A stretch of DNA of 64,000 bases from Oceanitalea sp047302425 (GCF_047302425.1 NZ_CP154855.1:2356001-2420000), one strand, 5' to 3'; positions 1 through 8,955 are shown, counted from the first letter of the stretch. Notes: generated from the letters alone by a model not told the origin. A program made the numbers and translations.

Positions 1-70
1 ACCTGAGCAGAGGCATGAAGACGAACTTCCGAGTGGACGGCGAGGGGCGGCGCACAGAGGCGTCCCCGGG

Positions 71-95
71 TATATCGGCTAGGCCGGACGATATA
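71..95. promoter_or_regulatory. 25-bp palindrome upstream of the MBL-fold gene
   Basis: Perfect 7-bp inverted repeat TATATCG (71-77) and CGATATA (89-95) around an 11-bp spacer. It stands out because it is AT-rich in a very GC-rich setting. The size and symmetry suit a dimeric repressor site, for example of the PadR or TetR kind, but no regulator gene is next to it. Bases 1-70 hold no gene I can support. A minus-strand ATG at 15 could begin a gene running off the left edge, but only five codons are visible. Confidence 0.4.
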
Positions 96-111
96 TCAGT
101 AATCCACACGA

Positions 112-138
112 GTCACATGTGTCACACCAGTCACAGGC
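112..138. repeat. Three tandem 9-bp direct repeats (GTCACA-N3)
   Basis: GTCACATGT, GTCACACCA and GTCACAGGC follow one another without a gap, giving three GTCACA hexamers in a 9-bp register. They lie about 90 bp before the start of the MBL-fold gene. Evenly phased direct repeats are typical binding sites of response regulators or other factors that load side by side on DNA. No function can be assigned from sequence alone. Confidence 0.45.
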
Positions 139-229
139 TACATAATCCGGCGCGTCCGACGAGGCCTGCGCGCTAGCCTCGGCGCCATCTCGCCGGCCCC
201 GGCGGGGACGCCGAGGCAAGGACGCAGGT

Positions 230-1075
230 ATGAGCAGCACCCCGGAGCAGCAGGCAGCGGACCACGTCGTGTGCGCCACGTGCGCGGTCGAGTACGGCAG
301 CGGGCCGCTGCCCGAGGTCTGCGTCATCTGCGACGACGAGCGTCAGTGGGTGCCACGCAGTGGCCAGGTCTGGACGACGGTGGGCGAGCTGGCAGCAGCC
401 GGGCACCGCACCGTCGTCGAGGAGCTGGAGCCCGGGCTGATCGGGATCGGCACGGAGCCGGGCGTCGGGATCACGCAGACCGGCAAGCTCCTCGTCACAG
501 AGCACGGCAACCTCCTGTTCGACGTCCCGGGCTACATCGACGACACAGCGGTCGCGGCCATCGCATCCCATGGCGGACTCACGGCGATCGTGGCCAGCCA
601 CCCGCACATGTACGGCGTCCAGTCGCTGTACAGCCGGGCCTTCTCCGACGCCCCGATCCTCGTCGCCCGGGCGGACGCCCAGTTCCTGCCCTACCGCCCG
701 CCCGCCGTGCAGCTGTGGGACGAGGCCCACGAGATCCTCCCCGGCGTCCGCCTCGAGCAGATCGGCGGGCACTTCCCGGGCAGCACCGTCGCCCACTTCA
801 CCGGGGCCGACGGCCGCGGCGTGCTGCTCGCGGGTGACGGCATCTTCCCCGGCCCCGACGGCCGCAGCGTCAGCTTCCTGCGCAGCTACCCCAACCGCAT
901 CCCGCTCTCGGCCGCCGTCGTCCGGCGCATCGCCGACCAGGTCGCCCGCCTCGACTTCGACCGGCTCTACAACAACTTCCGCGGCGTCGTGCCCGAAGGG
1001 GCCGGGGACGTCGTCGAGCGTTCGGCGCAGCGGTACGTCGACTGGGTCAGTGGCCGCTTCGACCACCTCACCTGA
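230..1075 (+). CDS. Metallo-beta-lactamase-fold protein with N-terminal zinc ribbon
   Basis: 281 aa from an ATG with AAGGA about 7 nt upstream. The N-terminus has two CxxC pairs (C15/C18 and C31/C34), a rubredoxin- or zinc-ribbon-like knuckle. The rest resembles an MBL-fold hydrolase. The usual HxHxDH motif is reduced to SHPHMYG (H124, H126), and the next aspartate-histidine pair is missing. A later GGH and an LLAGDG segment sit where further metal ligands normally occur. The family includes hydrolases of thioesters, lactones and nucleic acids, but the altered metal site means the reaction cannot be predicted. The protein has no signal peptide and is probably cytoplasmic. The methyltransferase gene follows 51 nt downstream and may be co-transcribed. 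The fold is fairly sure and the function unknown. Confidence 0.75.
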   Translation: MSSTPEQQAADHVVCATCAVEYGSGPLPEVCVICDDERQWVPRSGQVWTTVGELAAAGHRTVVEELEPGLIGIGTEPGVGITQTGKLLVTEHGNLLFDVPGYIDDTAVAAIASHGGLTAIVASHPHMYGVQSLYSRAFSDAPILVARADAQFLPYRPPAVQLWDEAHEILPGVRLEQIGGHFPGSTVAHFTGADGRGVLLAGDGIFPGPDGRSVSFLRSYPNRIPLSAAVVRRIADQVARLDFDRLYNNFRGVVPEGAGDVVERSAQRYVDWVSGRFDHLT

Positions 1076-1126
1076 GCAGCACAAATTGCGTTGAGCCCTT
1101 CGGCCGACGTCCAGGACCCTGCTGCC

Positions 1127-1882
1127 ATGAGGCCCTTCGGAGAGCTCGTGCACGAGGCAGCCCACGCCGATGTCGGCGGGTGGGACTTCGCGTGGCTCAC
1201 CGGGCGCGCCACCGAGGAACGGCCACCGTGGCGGTACAGCCGCGTCCTGGCAGAGCGGCTTGCCCAGGCGAGCTCGGCGCTCGACGTCGACACCGGCGGC
1301 GGCGAGGTGCTCGCCGAGGCGCCGGTGCTCCCCCCGACGATGGTCGCGACCGAGAGCTGGCCCCCGAACTTCGAGCGCGCGCGCCGGCTCCTCGGCCCCC
1401 GTGGCGTCCGTGTCGTCCGGACCGACGACGGCGCACCGCCCCCCTTCGCCGACGCCACCTTCGACCTCGTCACCTGCCGGCACCCGGTCCGGCCGGACTG
1501 GTCGCAGATCGCCCGCGTCCTCGCACCGGGCGGGCACTACGTCGCGCAGCACGTCGGCCCGGACTCCGCCGTCGAGCTCATCGAGCACTTCACGGGACCG
1601 CTCCCCCGCGGCGAGGACGGCCGCGACCCGCACCGCGAGGCGGCGGCAGCAGTGGCCGCCGGGCTCGACGTGGTGTCGCTCGAGTCGGCCCGCTGCCGCA
1701 TGGTTTTCCACGACGTCGGTGCCGTCGTGTGGATCCTGCGCCGGTGCGTGTGGTGGGTCCCCGACTTCTCCGTGACGCGGTACGAGCGCGCGCTGCGCGA
1801 GCTCGACGCGCAGCTGCGCGGCGGCCGGGCCCTCGTCACCCACTCGACCCGTCACCTCGTCGTCGCGAGACGGCCGGCGTAA
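1127..1882 (+). CDS. Class I SAM-dependent methyltransferase
   Basis: 251 aa from the ATG at 1127, with AGGA upstream. An in-frame TTG at 1091 would add 12 residues but has no ribosome site. The Rossmann SAM-binding motif I appears as LDVDTGGGEVL near residue 43. An acidic strand end follows, then an FDLVTCRHPV segment (motif IV position) and VLAPGGHYVAQ (the usual post-motif III loop). The pattern is that of UbiE/Methyltransf_11-type enzymes acting on small molecules, but the substrate is unknown. It lies 51 nt after the MBL-fold gene in the same direction and ends just before a hairpin shared with the opposing tRNA gene. Confidence 0.8.
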   Translation: MRPFGELVHEAAHADVGGWDFAWLTGRATEERPPWRYSRVLAERLAQASSALDVDTGGGEVLAEAPVLPPTMVATESWPPNFERARRLLGPRGVRVVRTDDGAPPPFADATFDLVTCRHPVRPDWSQIARVLAPGGHYVAQHVGPDSAVELIEHFTGPLPRGEDGRDPHREAAAAVAAGLDVVSLESARCRMVFHDVGAVVWILRRCVWWVPDFSVTRYERALRELDAQLRGGRALVTHSTRHLVVARRPA

Positions 1883-1888
1883 AGAGAA

Positions 1889-1933
1889 AGGACCCGCCGG
1901 CTCGTGGCTCTCGCCGACGATCCTGCGGGTCCT
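1889..1933 (-). terminator. Hairpin terminator of tRNA-Leu, facing the methyltransferase
   Basis: A 9-bp perfect stem AGGACCCGC/GCGGGTCCT (1889-1897, 1925-1933) encloses a smaller CGGC/GCCG stem. On the minus strand the hairpin starts 5 nt after the tRNA 3' end and is followed by TTTCTCTTT, which makes a proper intrinsic terminator. It can also stop transcription of the methyltransferase gene arriving from the left. Confidence 0.7.
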
Positions 1934-1937
1934 GCTG

Positions 1938-2023
1938 TGTCCGAGGGGGGACTTGAACCCCCACGCCCTAATACGGGCACTAGCACCTCAAGCTAGCGCG
2001 TCTACCTATTCCGCCACCCGGAC
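1938..2023 (-). tRNA. tRNA-Leu (anticodon GAG)
   Basis: Reading the minus strand from 2023, the acceptor arm GTCCGGG pairs with CTCGGAC near the 3' end (one G-U), followed by discriminator A. CCA is not encoded. The anticodon arm is CTAGC-TTGAGGT-GCTAG with anticodon GAG, which reads CUC leucine codons. A long variable arm (class II tRNA, 86 nt) and a T arm containing GTTCAAGTC complete the cloverleaf. CUC and CUG are the dominant leucine codons in such GC-rich genomes. Confidence 0.95.
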
Positions 2024-2238
2024 GAGTGGTGTTCCAGCAACCGGGGCCGCTGGCGACGTCCCAAAAGATAGCACGGCCCGGAGGGCGGTTTCGAACCCGA
2101 ACGGGCCTCGCGGCCCGAGTGTGGTGAGCGCCACGACCGGCGCCCTGCGCCCACCGGGGACCGCACCGTCGTGTCACCGGGCTGCTGCGCGCCCGGTGCG
2201 CCACACTGGGCACGTCCAGCACTCGAGGAGGCCGCGGA

Positions 2239-3624
2239 ATGAGGCTTTTCGGCAAGGTCCGCTCGAGCCGGCCCACGCCCGGCGACGTCGCAGCGGACGG
2301 TGCGCCGTCGCCATCCGCGTCCGAGCGGAGTCTGGCCAGGGCCGCGCGGCTGCCGCGGGTGTCGTCGTCCGCGGGGCGGGTCTCGGTGCGCCGCATGCCG
2401 GAACGGGCGATGCACGCCGAGCGGGACCCTTTCGACGTGCCGCGCTGGCTGCGCCGCTACGGGCTCATGTCGTGGCTGTTCATCGGGATCGTCGTCGTCG
2501 TGGCGATGATCGTCTTCGCGACCACCCGCATCCAGGCGGTGTTCATCGCCGTCTTCCTCGCACTCGTCGTCACCTCGGTGCTGTACCCCGTGGTGAGCGC
2601 GCTCGCGCGGGTGATGCCGCGCGCGCTGGCAACCGCCGTCGCCATGCTCGGCTCGCTGGCCGTCGTCGCCGGGATCCTCACCTACGTCATCAGCTCCGTC
2701 GCCGGGCAGTGGGAGGACCTGGCTGACCAGTTCGGCCAGGGCATCGACGACATCTTCGAGTTCCTCGAGACCGGCCCGCTACCGGTCCACTTCACCCAGG
2801 CCGAGATCTACGACTGGATCAACGGGCTCGTCGCGCAGGCGCAGGAGTACGTGTCGGAGAACGCCGGCACCCTGGCCGGCCAGGTGCTGAGCAACGCGGG
2901 CGCCGTCACGCTTATCTTCACCGTCCTCGCGCTGAGCATCTTCGTCACCGTCTTCTTCCTCCTGCGCGGCGGGGACATGTGGCGCTGGTTCATCAACCAG
3001 CTGCCGGCCCGCTCCCGGGAGAACGTCCACCGCGCGGCCAGCTCGGGCTGGTACACCTTCGCCGGGTACGCGCGCGGCACCGTCATCATCGCCACCGCCG
3101 ACGGCGTGCTCGCCTTCATCCTCCTGCTCATCGTCGGGGTGCCGCTCGCCGCCCCGCTCGCCGTGCTCGTCTTCATCGGCGCGTTCATCCCGCTCATCGG
3201 CGCGCCGCTCGCGATGATCATCGCCGCCGTCGTCGCGCTGGCCGCCGGGGGGATCGTCGACGCCCTCATCGTCACGGTGGGCGTCGCGCTCATCGGCCAG
3301 ATCGAGGGGCACCTGCTCCAGCCGCTCGTCATGGGCCGCCAGGTCTCCCTCCACCCGGTGGTCGTCGCGCTCGGCGTGACGGCGGGAACCTTCCTCGCGG
3401 GCCTGCTCGGGGCGATCATCGCCATCCCGGTGCTCGCCGTCATCTGGGCCGTCTACTCCGCGCTCCACGTGCCGGACCCGCCCGTGGAGGGTCCGCTGCC
3501 CGACCCCCGCGGCATCGCCGAGGGCGTCAACCGCCAACGGCAGCGCCACAACGAGCGCGGCGCCGACAACGGCACCGACGTCGCGCGGGCCGGCCACCCG
3601 ACCGTGGGCGGGATGCACAGCTAG
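2239..3624 (+). CDS. AI-2E (UPF0118) family permease
   Basis: 461 aa from an ATG behind GGAGG (spacing about 7). The first 70 residues are hydrophilic and poorly conserved. The first two membrane segments begin near residue 77 (LMSWLFIGIVVVVAMIVFAT). A central amphipathic stretch of about 100 residues follows, then five or six more hydrophobic segments up to about residue 410, and a charged tail. This is the layout of the AI-2E/UPF0118 transporters. Members have been linked to autoinducer-2 export and to Na+/H+ antiport, so the substrate is open. The gene ends 2 nt from the stop of the convergent dnaE2. Confidence 0.88.
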   Translation: MRLFGKVRSSRPTPGDVAADGAPSPSASERSLARAARLPRVSSSAGRVSVRRMPERAMHAERDPFDVPRWLRRYGLMSWLFIGIVVVVAMIVFATTRIQAVFIAVFLALVVTSVLYPVVSALARVMPRALATAVAMLGSLAVVAGILTYVISSVAGQWEDLADQFGQGIDDIFEFLETGPLPVHFTQAEIYDWINGLVAQAQEYVSENAGTLAGQVLSNAGAVTLIFTVLALSIFVTVFFLLRGGDMWRWFINQLPARSRENVHRAASSGWYTFAGYARGTVIIATADGVLAFILLLIVGVPLAAPLAVLVFIGAFIPLIGAPLAMIIAAVVALAAGGIVDALIVTVGVALIGQIEGHLLQPLVMGRQVSLHPVVVALGVTAGTFLAGLLGAIIAIPVLAVIWAVYSALHVPDPPVEGPLPDPRGIAEGVNRQRQRHNERGADNGTDVARAGHPTVGGMHS

Positions 3625-3626
3625 CG

Positions 3627-6600
3627 TCACCGGAAGTCGCGCGAGCGGGAGGCCACCTGGAGCGGCAGGTTGCGCACGTGGTCGGCGACGAGGTTGAGCA
3701 CGCCGTCGCCGCGCTCGACCGTCCCGCGCACGACGAGCGCCGCGCTCGTGCGGGCGACCTGCCGGTAGCGCGCCCACAGGCCCGGGCTGCACACGACGTT
3801 GAGCAGCCCCGTCTCGTCCTCCAGGGACAGGAAGGTGACGCCGCCCGCCGTCCCCGGCCGCTGCCGGTGGGTGACGACGCCGGCCACCTCCACCCGGACG
3901 CCCACCTCGTGGCTCGCCAGCTCGGCGACGGTGCGGATGCCCTGCGCGGTGAGATCGGGACGCAGGAACTGGGTGGGGAAGCTGTCGGTGGACACCCCGG
4001 TGGCCCACACGTCGGCGACGGCGGTCTCCAGCTCGTCCATCCCCGGGAGCATCGGCGCCTCGAAGCCGACGGCGGTGTGCGGCAAGGTGGCGTGCTCCCC
4101 CGCCAGCACCCCCGCGGCCCACAGCGCCTCGCGCCGCTCCAGGCCGAAACAGTCGAGGGCGCCGGCCGTGGCCAGCGCCTCCAGCTGGGCGGCGGTGAGC
4201 CGCACCCGGCGGGCGAGGTCGGCGAGGTCGGCGAAGGGACCGTTCGCCTCGCGCTCCGCGACGACCCGCTCGGCCGTCTTCTCCCCGATGCCGCGGACCG
4301 GCGCCAGGCCGAGCCGGACGGCCAGGTGCGGGTGCGGGTCGACGAGCACGTTCCCGCCCCTCTCCCCGCCGGGAGCCGAGCTGTCACTTCGCTCGACGAC
4401 GGCCTGGGCCTGGGAGACCTGGACGTCGGCACGCAGCACCCGCACCCCGTGGCGGCGGGCGTCGGCGACGAGGGTCTGCGGGGAGTAGAAGCCCATCGGC
4501 TGGGCGGCGAGCAGCGCGGCGTAGAAGGCCTCGGGATGGTGGACCTTGAGCCAGGCGCTGGCGTAGACGAGGTAGGCGAAGGAGAAGGCGTGGGACTCGG
4601 GGAAGCCGAAGTCCGCGAAGGCCTTGAGCTTGTCGTAGATCTGGTCGGCGACGTCCCCGGTGATCCCGTTGCGGGCCATGCCCTCGAGCAGCCGCCCACG
4701 CAGCGCCTCCATCCGCTCGGTGGAGCGCTTGGAGCCCATCGCCTTGCGCAGCTGGTCGGCCTCCCCCGGGCTGAAGTCCGCGACGTCGATGGCGATCTGC
4801 ATGAGCTGCTCCTGGAAGAGCGGCACCCCGAGCGTCTTGGACAGCGCCGGCTCGAGCAGCGGGTGGAGGTAGGTGACCTCCTCGCGGCCGCGGCGGCGGT
4901 TGATGTACGGGTTGACCGAGTCGCCCTGGATCGGGCCGGGGCGGATGAGGGCGACCTCGACGACGATGTCGTAGAAGTTCCGCGGCCGCAGGCGCGGCAG
5001 GGTGGCCATCTGGGCACGGGACTCGACCTGGAACAGGCCCACGGTGTCGGCCGCGCAGAGCAGGTCGTAGACGCGGGGGTCCTCCTGCGGCAGGGAGTGC
5101 AGGCCCACCGGCGGGGTGCCGGGGGCGGCGTGCTCGTTGACCTCCGCGAAGGCGAGGCGCAGGGCGGTGAGCATGCCCAGGCCGAGGAGGTCGAACTTCA
5201 CCAGACCGGCGTCGGCGCAGTCGTCCTTGTCCCACTGCAGGACGGTGCGCCCGGGCATGGTGGCCCACTCGACCGGGCAGACCTCGACGACGGGCCGGTC
5301 GCACAGCACCATGCCCCCGGAGTGGATGCCCAGGTGGCGGGGCAGGCGCAGCATCCGCTCGGCGATGTCGACGACGTCGTCGGGGATGCCGGCGACGTCG
5401 TCGGCAGGCGCGGGGCCGCGTCCGTCACGCGTCTTGGGACCGCCACCCTCGGCGGCTCCCGAGCCACCGCCGTCGTCGGGGCTGCGCAGGCTGCGCCACC
5501 GCTCGATGGACTTGCTCCACGCGTCCTGCTGGCCGAGGTCGTAGCCGAGGGCGCGGGCGGCGTCGCGGACCGCCGAGCGGGGCCGGTAGGAGATGACGTT
5601 GGCGACCTGCGCGGCGTGGGTGCGCCCGTAGCGCTCGTAGACGAACTGGATGACCTCCTCACGGCGCCCGGACTCGATGTCGAGGTCGATGTCCGGTGGA
5701 CCGGAGCGGCCCGGGGAGAGGAAGCGCTCGAAGAGGAGCCGGTGCTGGACGGCGTCGACGGCGGTGATGCCCAGCGCGAAGCACACCGCGGAGTTCGCCG
5801 CCGAGCCGCGGCCCTGGCACAGGATCCCCTGCTCGCGGCAGAAGTCGACGATCTCGTGGACGATGAGGAAGTAGCCGGGGAAGTCGAGGTCGGTGATGAC
5901 CTGGAGCTCGTGCTCGATCATCGCGTAGGCGCCGGGGATGCGTTCGGCCCCGCGCGGCCCGTAGCGCTCGGCCGCGCCGCGGTAGGTGAGCTCGCGCAGC
6001 CAGGTGGCCTCGGTGTGCCCGGGCGGGACCGGGTGCGGGGGCAGGTTGGGTGCGACGAGGGCGAGGTCGAAGGCGCACTCGGCCCCGAGGTCGGCGGCCG
6101 TCGTCACCGCCTGCGGGTGGCGGGCGTGGATCGCGGCCATCTCGACGGCGGAGCGCAGGTGGGCGGCGGTGGGCGGGCGCCAGCCGTCGATCTCCTCGAG
6201 GGTGGCGCGGGCGCGGACCGCCGCGAGGACGTCGGCGAGCGGCTGGTCGGCGGGGCGGGCGCAGTGGACGGCGCCGGTCGCCACGAGCGGGAGACGGGCC
6301 GCGGCGGCGAGCTCGGCGAGGGCGTCGTTGCGGGCGGAGTCGAGGGGGTCCCCGGTGTCGGTGATCTCGACGGCGACGTTGTCCCGGCCGAAGAGGGCGG
6401 TGAGCTCGTCGAGGGCCGCGCGGGCGGCGCCCGGGCCGCCGGCCTCCAGGGCACGGCGCACCGCACCCTTGCGGCAGCCGGTGAGGACGAGCCACTGCCC
6501 GTCCGCGGCCTCCGCGAGCGCCGGCAGGCGGTAGTCGCTGCGCCCCTTCTCCCCCGTGGCGAGGTGGGCCTCGGCGATGGCGCGGGACAGGCTGCGGTAG

Positions 6601-6890
6601 CCCTGTGGTCCGCGGGCCAGGGCGAGGAGGTGGGTGCCGGGCGGGTCCATCTGGCCGGTGGCACGCTCGGCGGCCCCGAGGGTGAGCTCGGCACCGATGA
6701 CGGCGGGCAGCCCGATCCGGCGGGCGGCCTCGGCGAAGCGGACGACGCCGTAAAGGCCGTCGTGGTCGGTGACGGCCAGGGCGGACAGGCCGAGGCGGTG
6801 CGCCTCGACCGCCAGCTCCTCGGGCTGGTTGGCGCCGTCGAGGAAGCTGAAGGTCGAGTGCGCGTGCAGCTCGGCGTAGCGCGGGGTCAC
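3627..6890 (-). CDS. dnaE2: Error-prone DNA polymerase DnaE2
   Basis: 1087 aa, the usual size of DnaE2. It starts with the PHP domain (YAELHAHSTFSFLDGA near residue 5, TDHDGLYG near 45) and carries the polymerase palm signature PDIDLDIES near residue 398, which supplies the catalytic aspartates. It ends in the SRDFR tail common in DnaE2 proteins. The GTG at 6890 is preferred because AGGTGG lies 5 nt before it; GTGs at 6896 and 6899 are alternatives. DnaE2 is the translesion polymerase of the SOS mutasome and works with ImuA' and ImuB, both encoded nearby on the same strand. A LexA box lies only 13 nt upstream, with TACACT as a possible -10 at 6918-6923. Residues about 470-510 contain a glycine-rich insertion that is probably a loop. 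Confidence 0.95.
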   Translation of the reverse strand: MTPRYAELHAHSTFSFLDGANQPEELAVEAHRLGLSALAVTDHDGLYGVVRFAEAARRIGLPAVIGAELTLGAAERATGQMDPPGTHLLALARGPQGYRSLSRAIAEAHLATGEKGRSDYRLPALAEAADGQWLVLTGCRKGAVRRALEAGGPGAARAALDELTALFGRDNVAVEITDTGDPLDSARNDALAELAAAARLPLVATGAVHCARPADQPLADVLAAVRARATLEEIDGWRPPTAAHLRSAVEMAAIHARHPQAVTTAADLGAECAFDLALVAPNLPPHPVPPGHTEATWLRELTYRGAAERYGPRGAERIPGAYAMIEHELQVITDLDFPGYFLIVHEIVDFCREQGILCQGRGSAANSAVCFALGITAVDAVQHRLLFERFLSPGRSGPPDIDLDIESGRREEVIQFVYERYGRTHAAQVANVISYRPRSAVRDAARALGYDLGQQDAWSKSIERWRSLRSPDDGGGSGAAEGGGPKTRDGRGPAPADDVAGIPDDVVDIAERMLRLPRHLGIHSGGMVLCDRPVVEVCPVEWATMPGRTVLQWDKDDCADAGLVKFDLLGLGMLTALRLAFAEVNEHAAPGTPPVGLHSLPQEDPRVYDLLCAADTVGLFQVESRAQMATLPRLRPRNFYDIVVEVALIRPGPIQGDSVNPYINRRRGREEVTYLHPLLEPALSKTLGVPLFQEQLMQIAIDVADFSPGEADQLRKAMGSKRSTERMEALRGRLLEGMARNGITGDVADQIYDKLKAFADFGFPESHAFSFAYLVYASAWLKVHHPEAFYAALLAAQPMGFYSPQTLVADARRHGVRVLRADVQVSQAQAVVERSDSSAPGGERGGNVLVDPHPHLAVRLGLAPVRGIGEKTAERVVAEREANGPFADLADLARRVRLTAAQLEALATAGALDCFGLERREALWAAGVLAGEHATLPHTAVGFEAPMLPGMDELETAVADVWATGVSTDSFPTQFLRPDLTAQGIRTVAELASHEVGVRVEVAGVVTHRQRPGTAGGVTFLSLEDETGLLNVVCSPGLWARYRQVARTSAALVVRGTVERGDGVLNLVADHVRNLPLQVASRSRDFR

Positions 6891-6902
6891 CGCCACCACC
6901 TG

Positions 6903-6918
6903 TCGTACATGTGTTCGA
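6903..6918. promoter_or_regulatory. LexA (SOS) box of dnaE2
   Basis: TCGTACATGTGTTCGA matches the actinobacterial/Gram-positive LexA box TCGAAC-N4-GTTCGA at 11 of 12 fixed positions; one half is perfect. It lies between the start codons of dnaE2 (minus, 13 nt away) and the divergent LTA-synthase-like gene (plus, 85 nt away). LexA bound here would cover the dnaE2 promoter. Confidence 0.9.
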
Positions 6919-7002
6919 GTGTACGCCCGTGGCGGCCGACCGTACCCGGCGCAGGTGAACGGGCGGTTAACGTATGCCTCTGCACGACCGATCAAAGGAA
7001 CG

Positions 7003-8910
7003 ATGACGAGCACCTCGCCCCGACACGCCCTCCCCCGCACGGCCCCGCGGATCCTGCGGTACGTCCTGCGCTTCGTCGTCCTGCCGCTCGCGGTCACCGT
7101 GCTGCTCGCCGTCGCCGTCGCCCGTGGGGTCGAGCTCGTCCACGCCCAGACCAGCTACCCGGTGACCCCGCAGGAGCGGTGGGAGGCACTCCCGCCCCAG
7201 GTGCACGTGCTCGGCGCCCTCACGGTGTGGCCCTTCGTCGCCCTCCTCCTCGCGGTCACCGGCTCGATGTGGGCGACGGCGATCCTCACCCTCGCGGCGG
7301 GCGCGCTCATCGCCGTCGCGGACTACCAGAAGATGGTCCACCGCAGCGAGCCGCTGTTCCCCTCGGACATCGAGTACCTCCGCAGTGCACGCATGCTCCT
7401 CGAGTCGGCGGGCATCAGCCCGGCCCTCGCCGTCGGTGCGGTCGTCGTCGTGCTCCTGGGCCTGGCCGCCGTCGCGGTCCTGGCCTGGCGCCGCCGCGGC
7501 AGGCGCGGGAACGAGGCCCGGTGGTTCCGCTGGGGCTCGCGCCTCGCGCTCGGCGCGGCCGGCATCGCCGGCGTCGTCGTCATCTCGGGCTTCAACAGCC
7601 CGGACAACCCGCTCCGCCAGGCCTACGAGGACGTGCCGGTGACGTGGGCGCCGTGGAACCAGGTCCAGAACTACGCGCAGAACGGCTTCGTGGCCGGCGC
7701 CCTGTACAACGTGCCCGGGCCCGCGATGGAGCGGCCGGAGGGCTACGGCGAGGAGCGGATGGAGGAGCTCGTCGCCACCTACGAGCAGGTGGCCGCGGAG
7801 CTCAACGCCACCCGTGAGGACGGCGCACTGGAGGACACCAACGTCCTCATCGTGCTCAGCGAGACCTTCTCCGACCCGACGTGGCTGGAGGGCGTCGAGG
7901 TGGCCGAGGACCCGATCCCGTTCACCCGCTCCCTCATGGAGGAGAACCCCTCGGGCCGGATGCTCGCCCGGGGCGTGGGCGGAGGCACCGCGACCGTGGA
8001 GTTCGAGGTGCTCACCGGCATGGCGGTGACGAACTTCCAGCCGCAGGTCAGCTCCCCCTTCCCGCAGGTGGTCCCTCACCACCCGCAGTTCCCCTCGATC
8101 GCCAGCTCGCTGAGCGAGACGCACGGCGCCCTCGCGATCCACCCCTACGCGGCGGGCTTCTACCGGCGCGACATCGTCTACCCGCGGCTGGGCTTCGACC
8201 GGGCGACCTTCCGGGAGGACATGGCTCACCGGGAGACGATCGAGAGCGGCCCCTACATCTCCGACGCCGCCACCTACCGCGAGGTGCTCGACGAGCTGCG
8301 CGCCTCGTCCGACCCGCTCGTGGTCAACGTCGTGACCATGCAGAACCACACCCCGCACGTCGGCAGCTACCCCGACCCCATCGACGTGAGCGGCCCCTTC
8401 GGGGAGGAGGACGCCGAGAAGCTGGGCCACTACCTGCGCGGCCTGCGGCACAGCGACGAGGCACTGGCCGATCTCCTCGCCGAGCTCGAGAGCCTCGAGG
8501 AGCGCACGGTCGTCCTCTTCTATGGCGACCACCTGTCCGCCACCCTGCCCGAGAGCGTGCGCACGGCGAACGAGGAGCAGCGGTTGCGCGAGACGCCGTG
8601 GTTCGTCTGGTCGAGCTTCGGCACCGCCGACGTCCAGGCCCCGCCGCTGCTCACCCCCAACCTCCTCCTGACGCAGCTGCTCGCCGCGGTGGACGCCCCG
8701 CTGTCCCCGTACGCCGCCCTGCTCACCGAGCTGTCGCAGGAGGTCGCCGGGCACCAGCGGGGAGCGCTGCTCGACGGGCAGGGCCGGCCCGTCAGCGAGG
8801 AGGATCTCTCCCCGCGCGCCCGCGAGCTCCTCGCGGACTACCGCCTGGCCCAGTACGACCTCTCGGTGGGCGAGCGGTACGCGGAGGAGGCACTGCTCGC
8901 GATGCCCTGA
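7003..8910 (+). CDS. LTA synthase-like membrane sulfatase-fold protein
   Basis: 636 aa from the ATG at 7003, which has AAAGGA 6 nt upstream. An upstream in-frame ATG at 6919 abuts the LexA box and lacks a ribosome site. Five hydrophobic segments fill residues 15 to 200, followed by an extracellular alkaline-phosphatase/sulfatase-fold domain. The domain begins with VLIVLSETFSDP near residue 283, which supplies an early metal ligand. The nucleophile region GGGTATVEFEVLTG follows, with T329 as the likely catalytic threonine, then QNHTPHVG near 447 and YGDHLSA near 507. LtaS-type enzymes transfer glycerol phosphate from phosphatidylglycerol to a growing surface polymer. In actinomycetes the product may be a lipoteichoic-acid or lipoglycan modification. 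The gene is divergent from dnaE2. Confidence 0.88.
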   Translation: MTSTSPRHALPRTAPRILRYVLRFVVLPLAVTVLLAVAVARGVELVHAQTSYPVTPQERWEALPPQVHVLGALTVWPFVALLLAVTGSMWATAILTLAAGALIAVADYQKMVHRSEPLFPSDIEYLRSARMLLESAGISPALAVGAVVVVLLGLAAVAVLAWRRRGRRGNEARWFRWGSRLALGAAGIAGVVVISGFNSPDNPLRQAYEDVPVTWAPWNQVQNYAQNGFVAGALYNVPGPAMERPEGYGEERMEELVATYEQVAAELNATREDGALEDTNVLIVLSETFSDPTWLEGVEVAEDPIPFTRSLMEENPSGRMLARGVGGGTATVEFEVLTGMAVTNFQPQVSSPFPQVVPHHPQFPSIASSLSETHGALAIHPYAAGFYRRDIVYPRLGFDRATFREDMAHRETIESGPYISDAATYREVLDELRASSDPLVVNVVTMQNHTPHVGSYPDPIDVSGPFGEEDAEKLGHYLRGLRHSDEALADLLAELESLEERTVVLFYGDHLSATLPESVRTANEEQRLRETPWFVWSSFGTADVQAPPLLTPNLLLTQLLAAVDAPLSPYAALLTELSQEVAGHQRGALLDGQGRPVSEEDLSPRARELLADYRLAQYDLSVGERYAEEALLAMP

Positions 8911-8955
8911 GGCACCCGGCTCGACGCCGGCGGGGCGCGGCGCGAGGATGGGCAG

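Noticed and set aside
173..1855. A 560-codon open frame on the minus strand
   Set aside because: Antisense to both the MBL-fold and the methyltransferase genes, each of which has recognisable motifs and better starts.
2085..2120. A T-loop-like GGTTCGAAACC on the minus strand, possibly a second tRNA next to tRNA-Leu
   Set aside because: The flanking bases do not form a T stem and no acceptor or anticodon arm can be built. The nearby CGGGCC/GGCCCG hairpin has no T run.
2979..7817. A 1612-codon open frame on the plus strand
   Set aside because: It runs antisense to dnaE2 and out of frame with the AI-2E and LTA-synthase-like genes. Its composition (Arg, Gly, Ala, Asp repeats without motifs) is that of GC-rich shadow frames.
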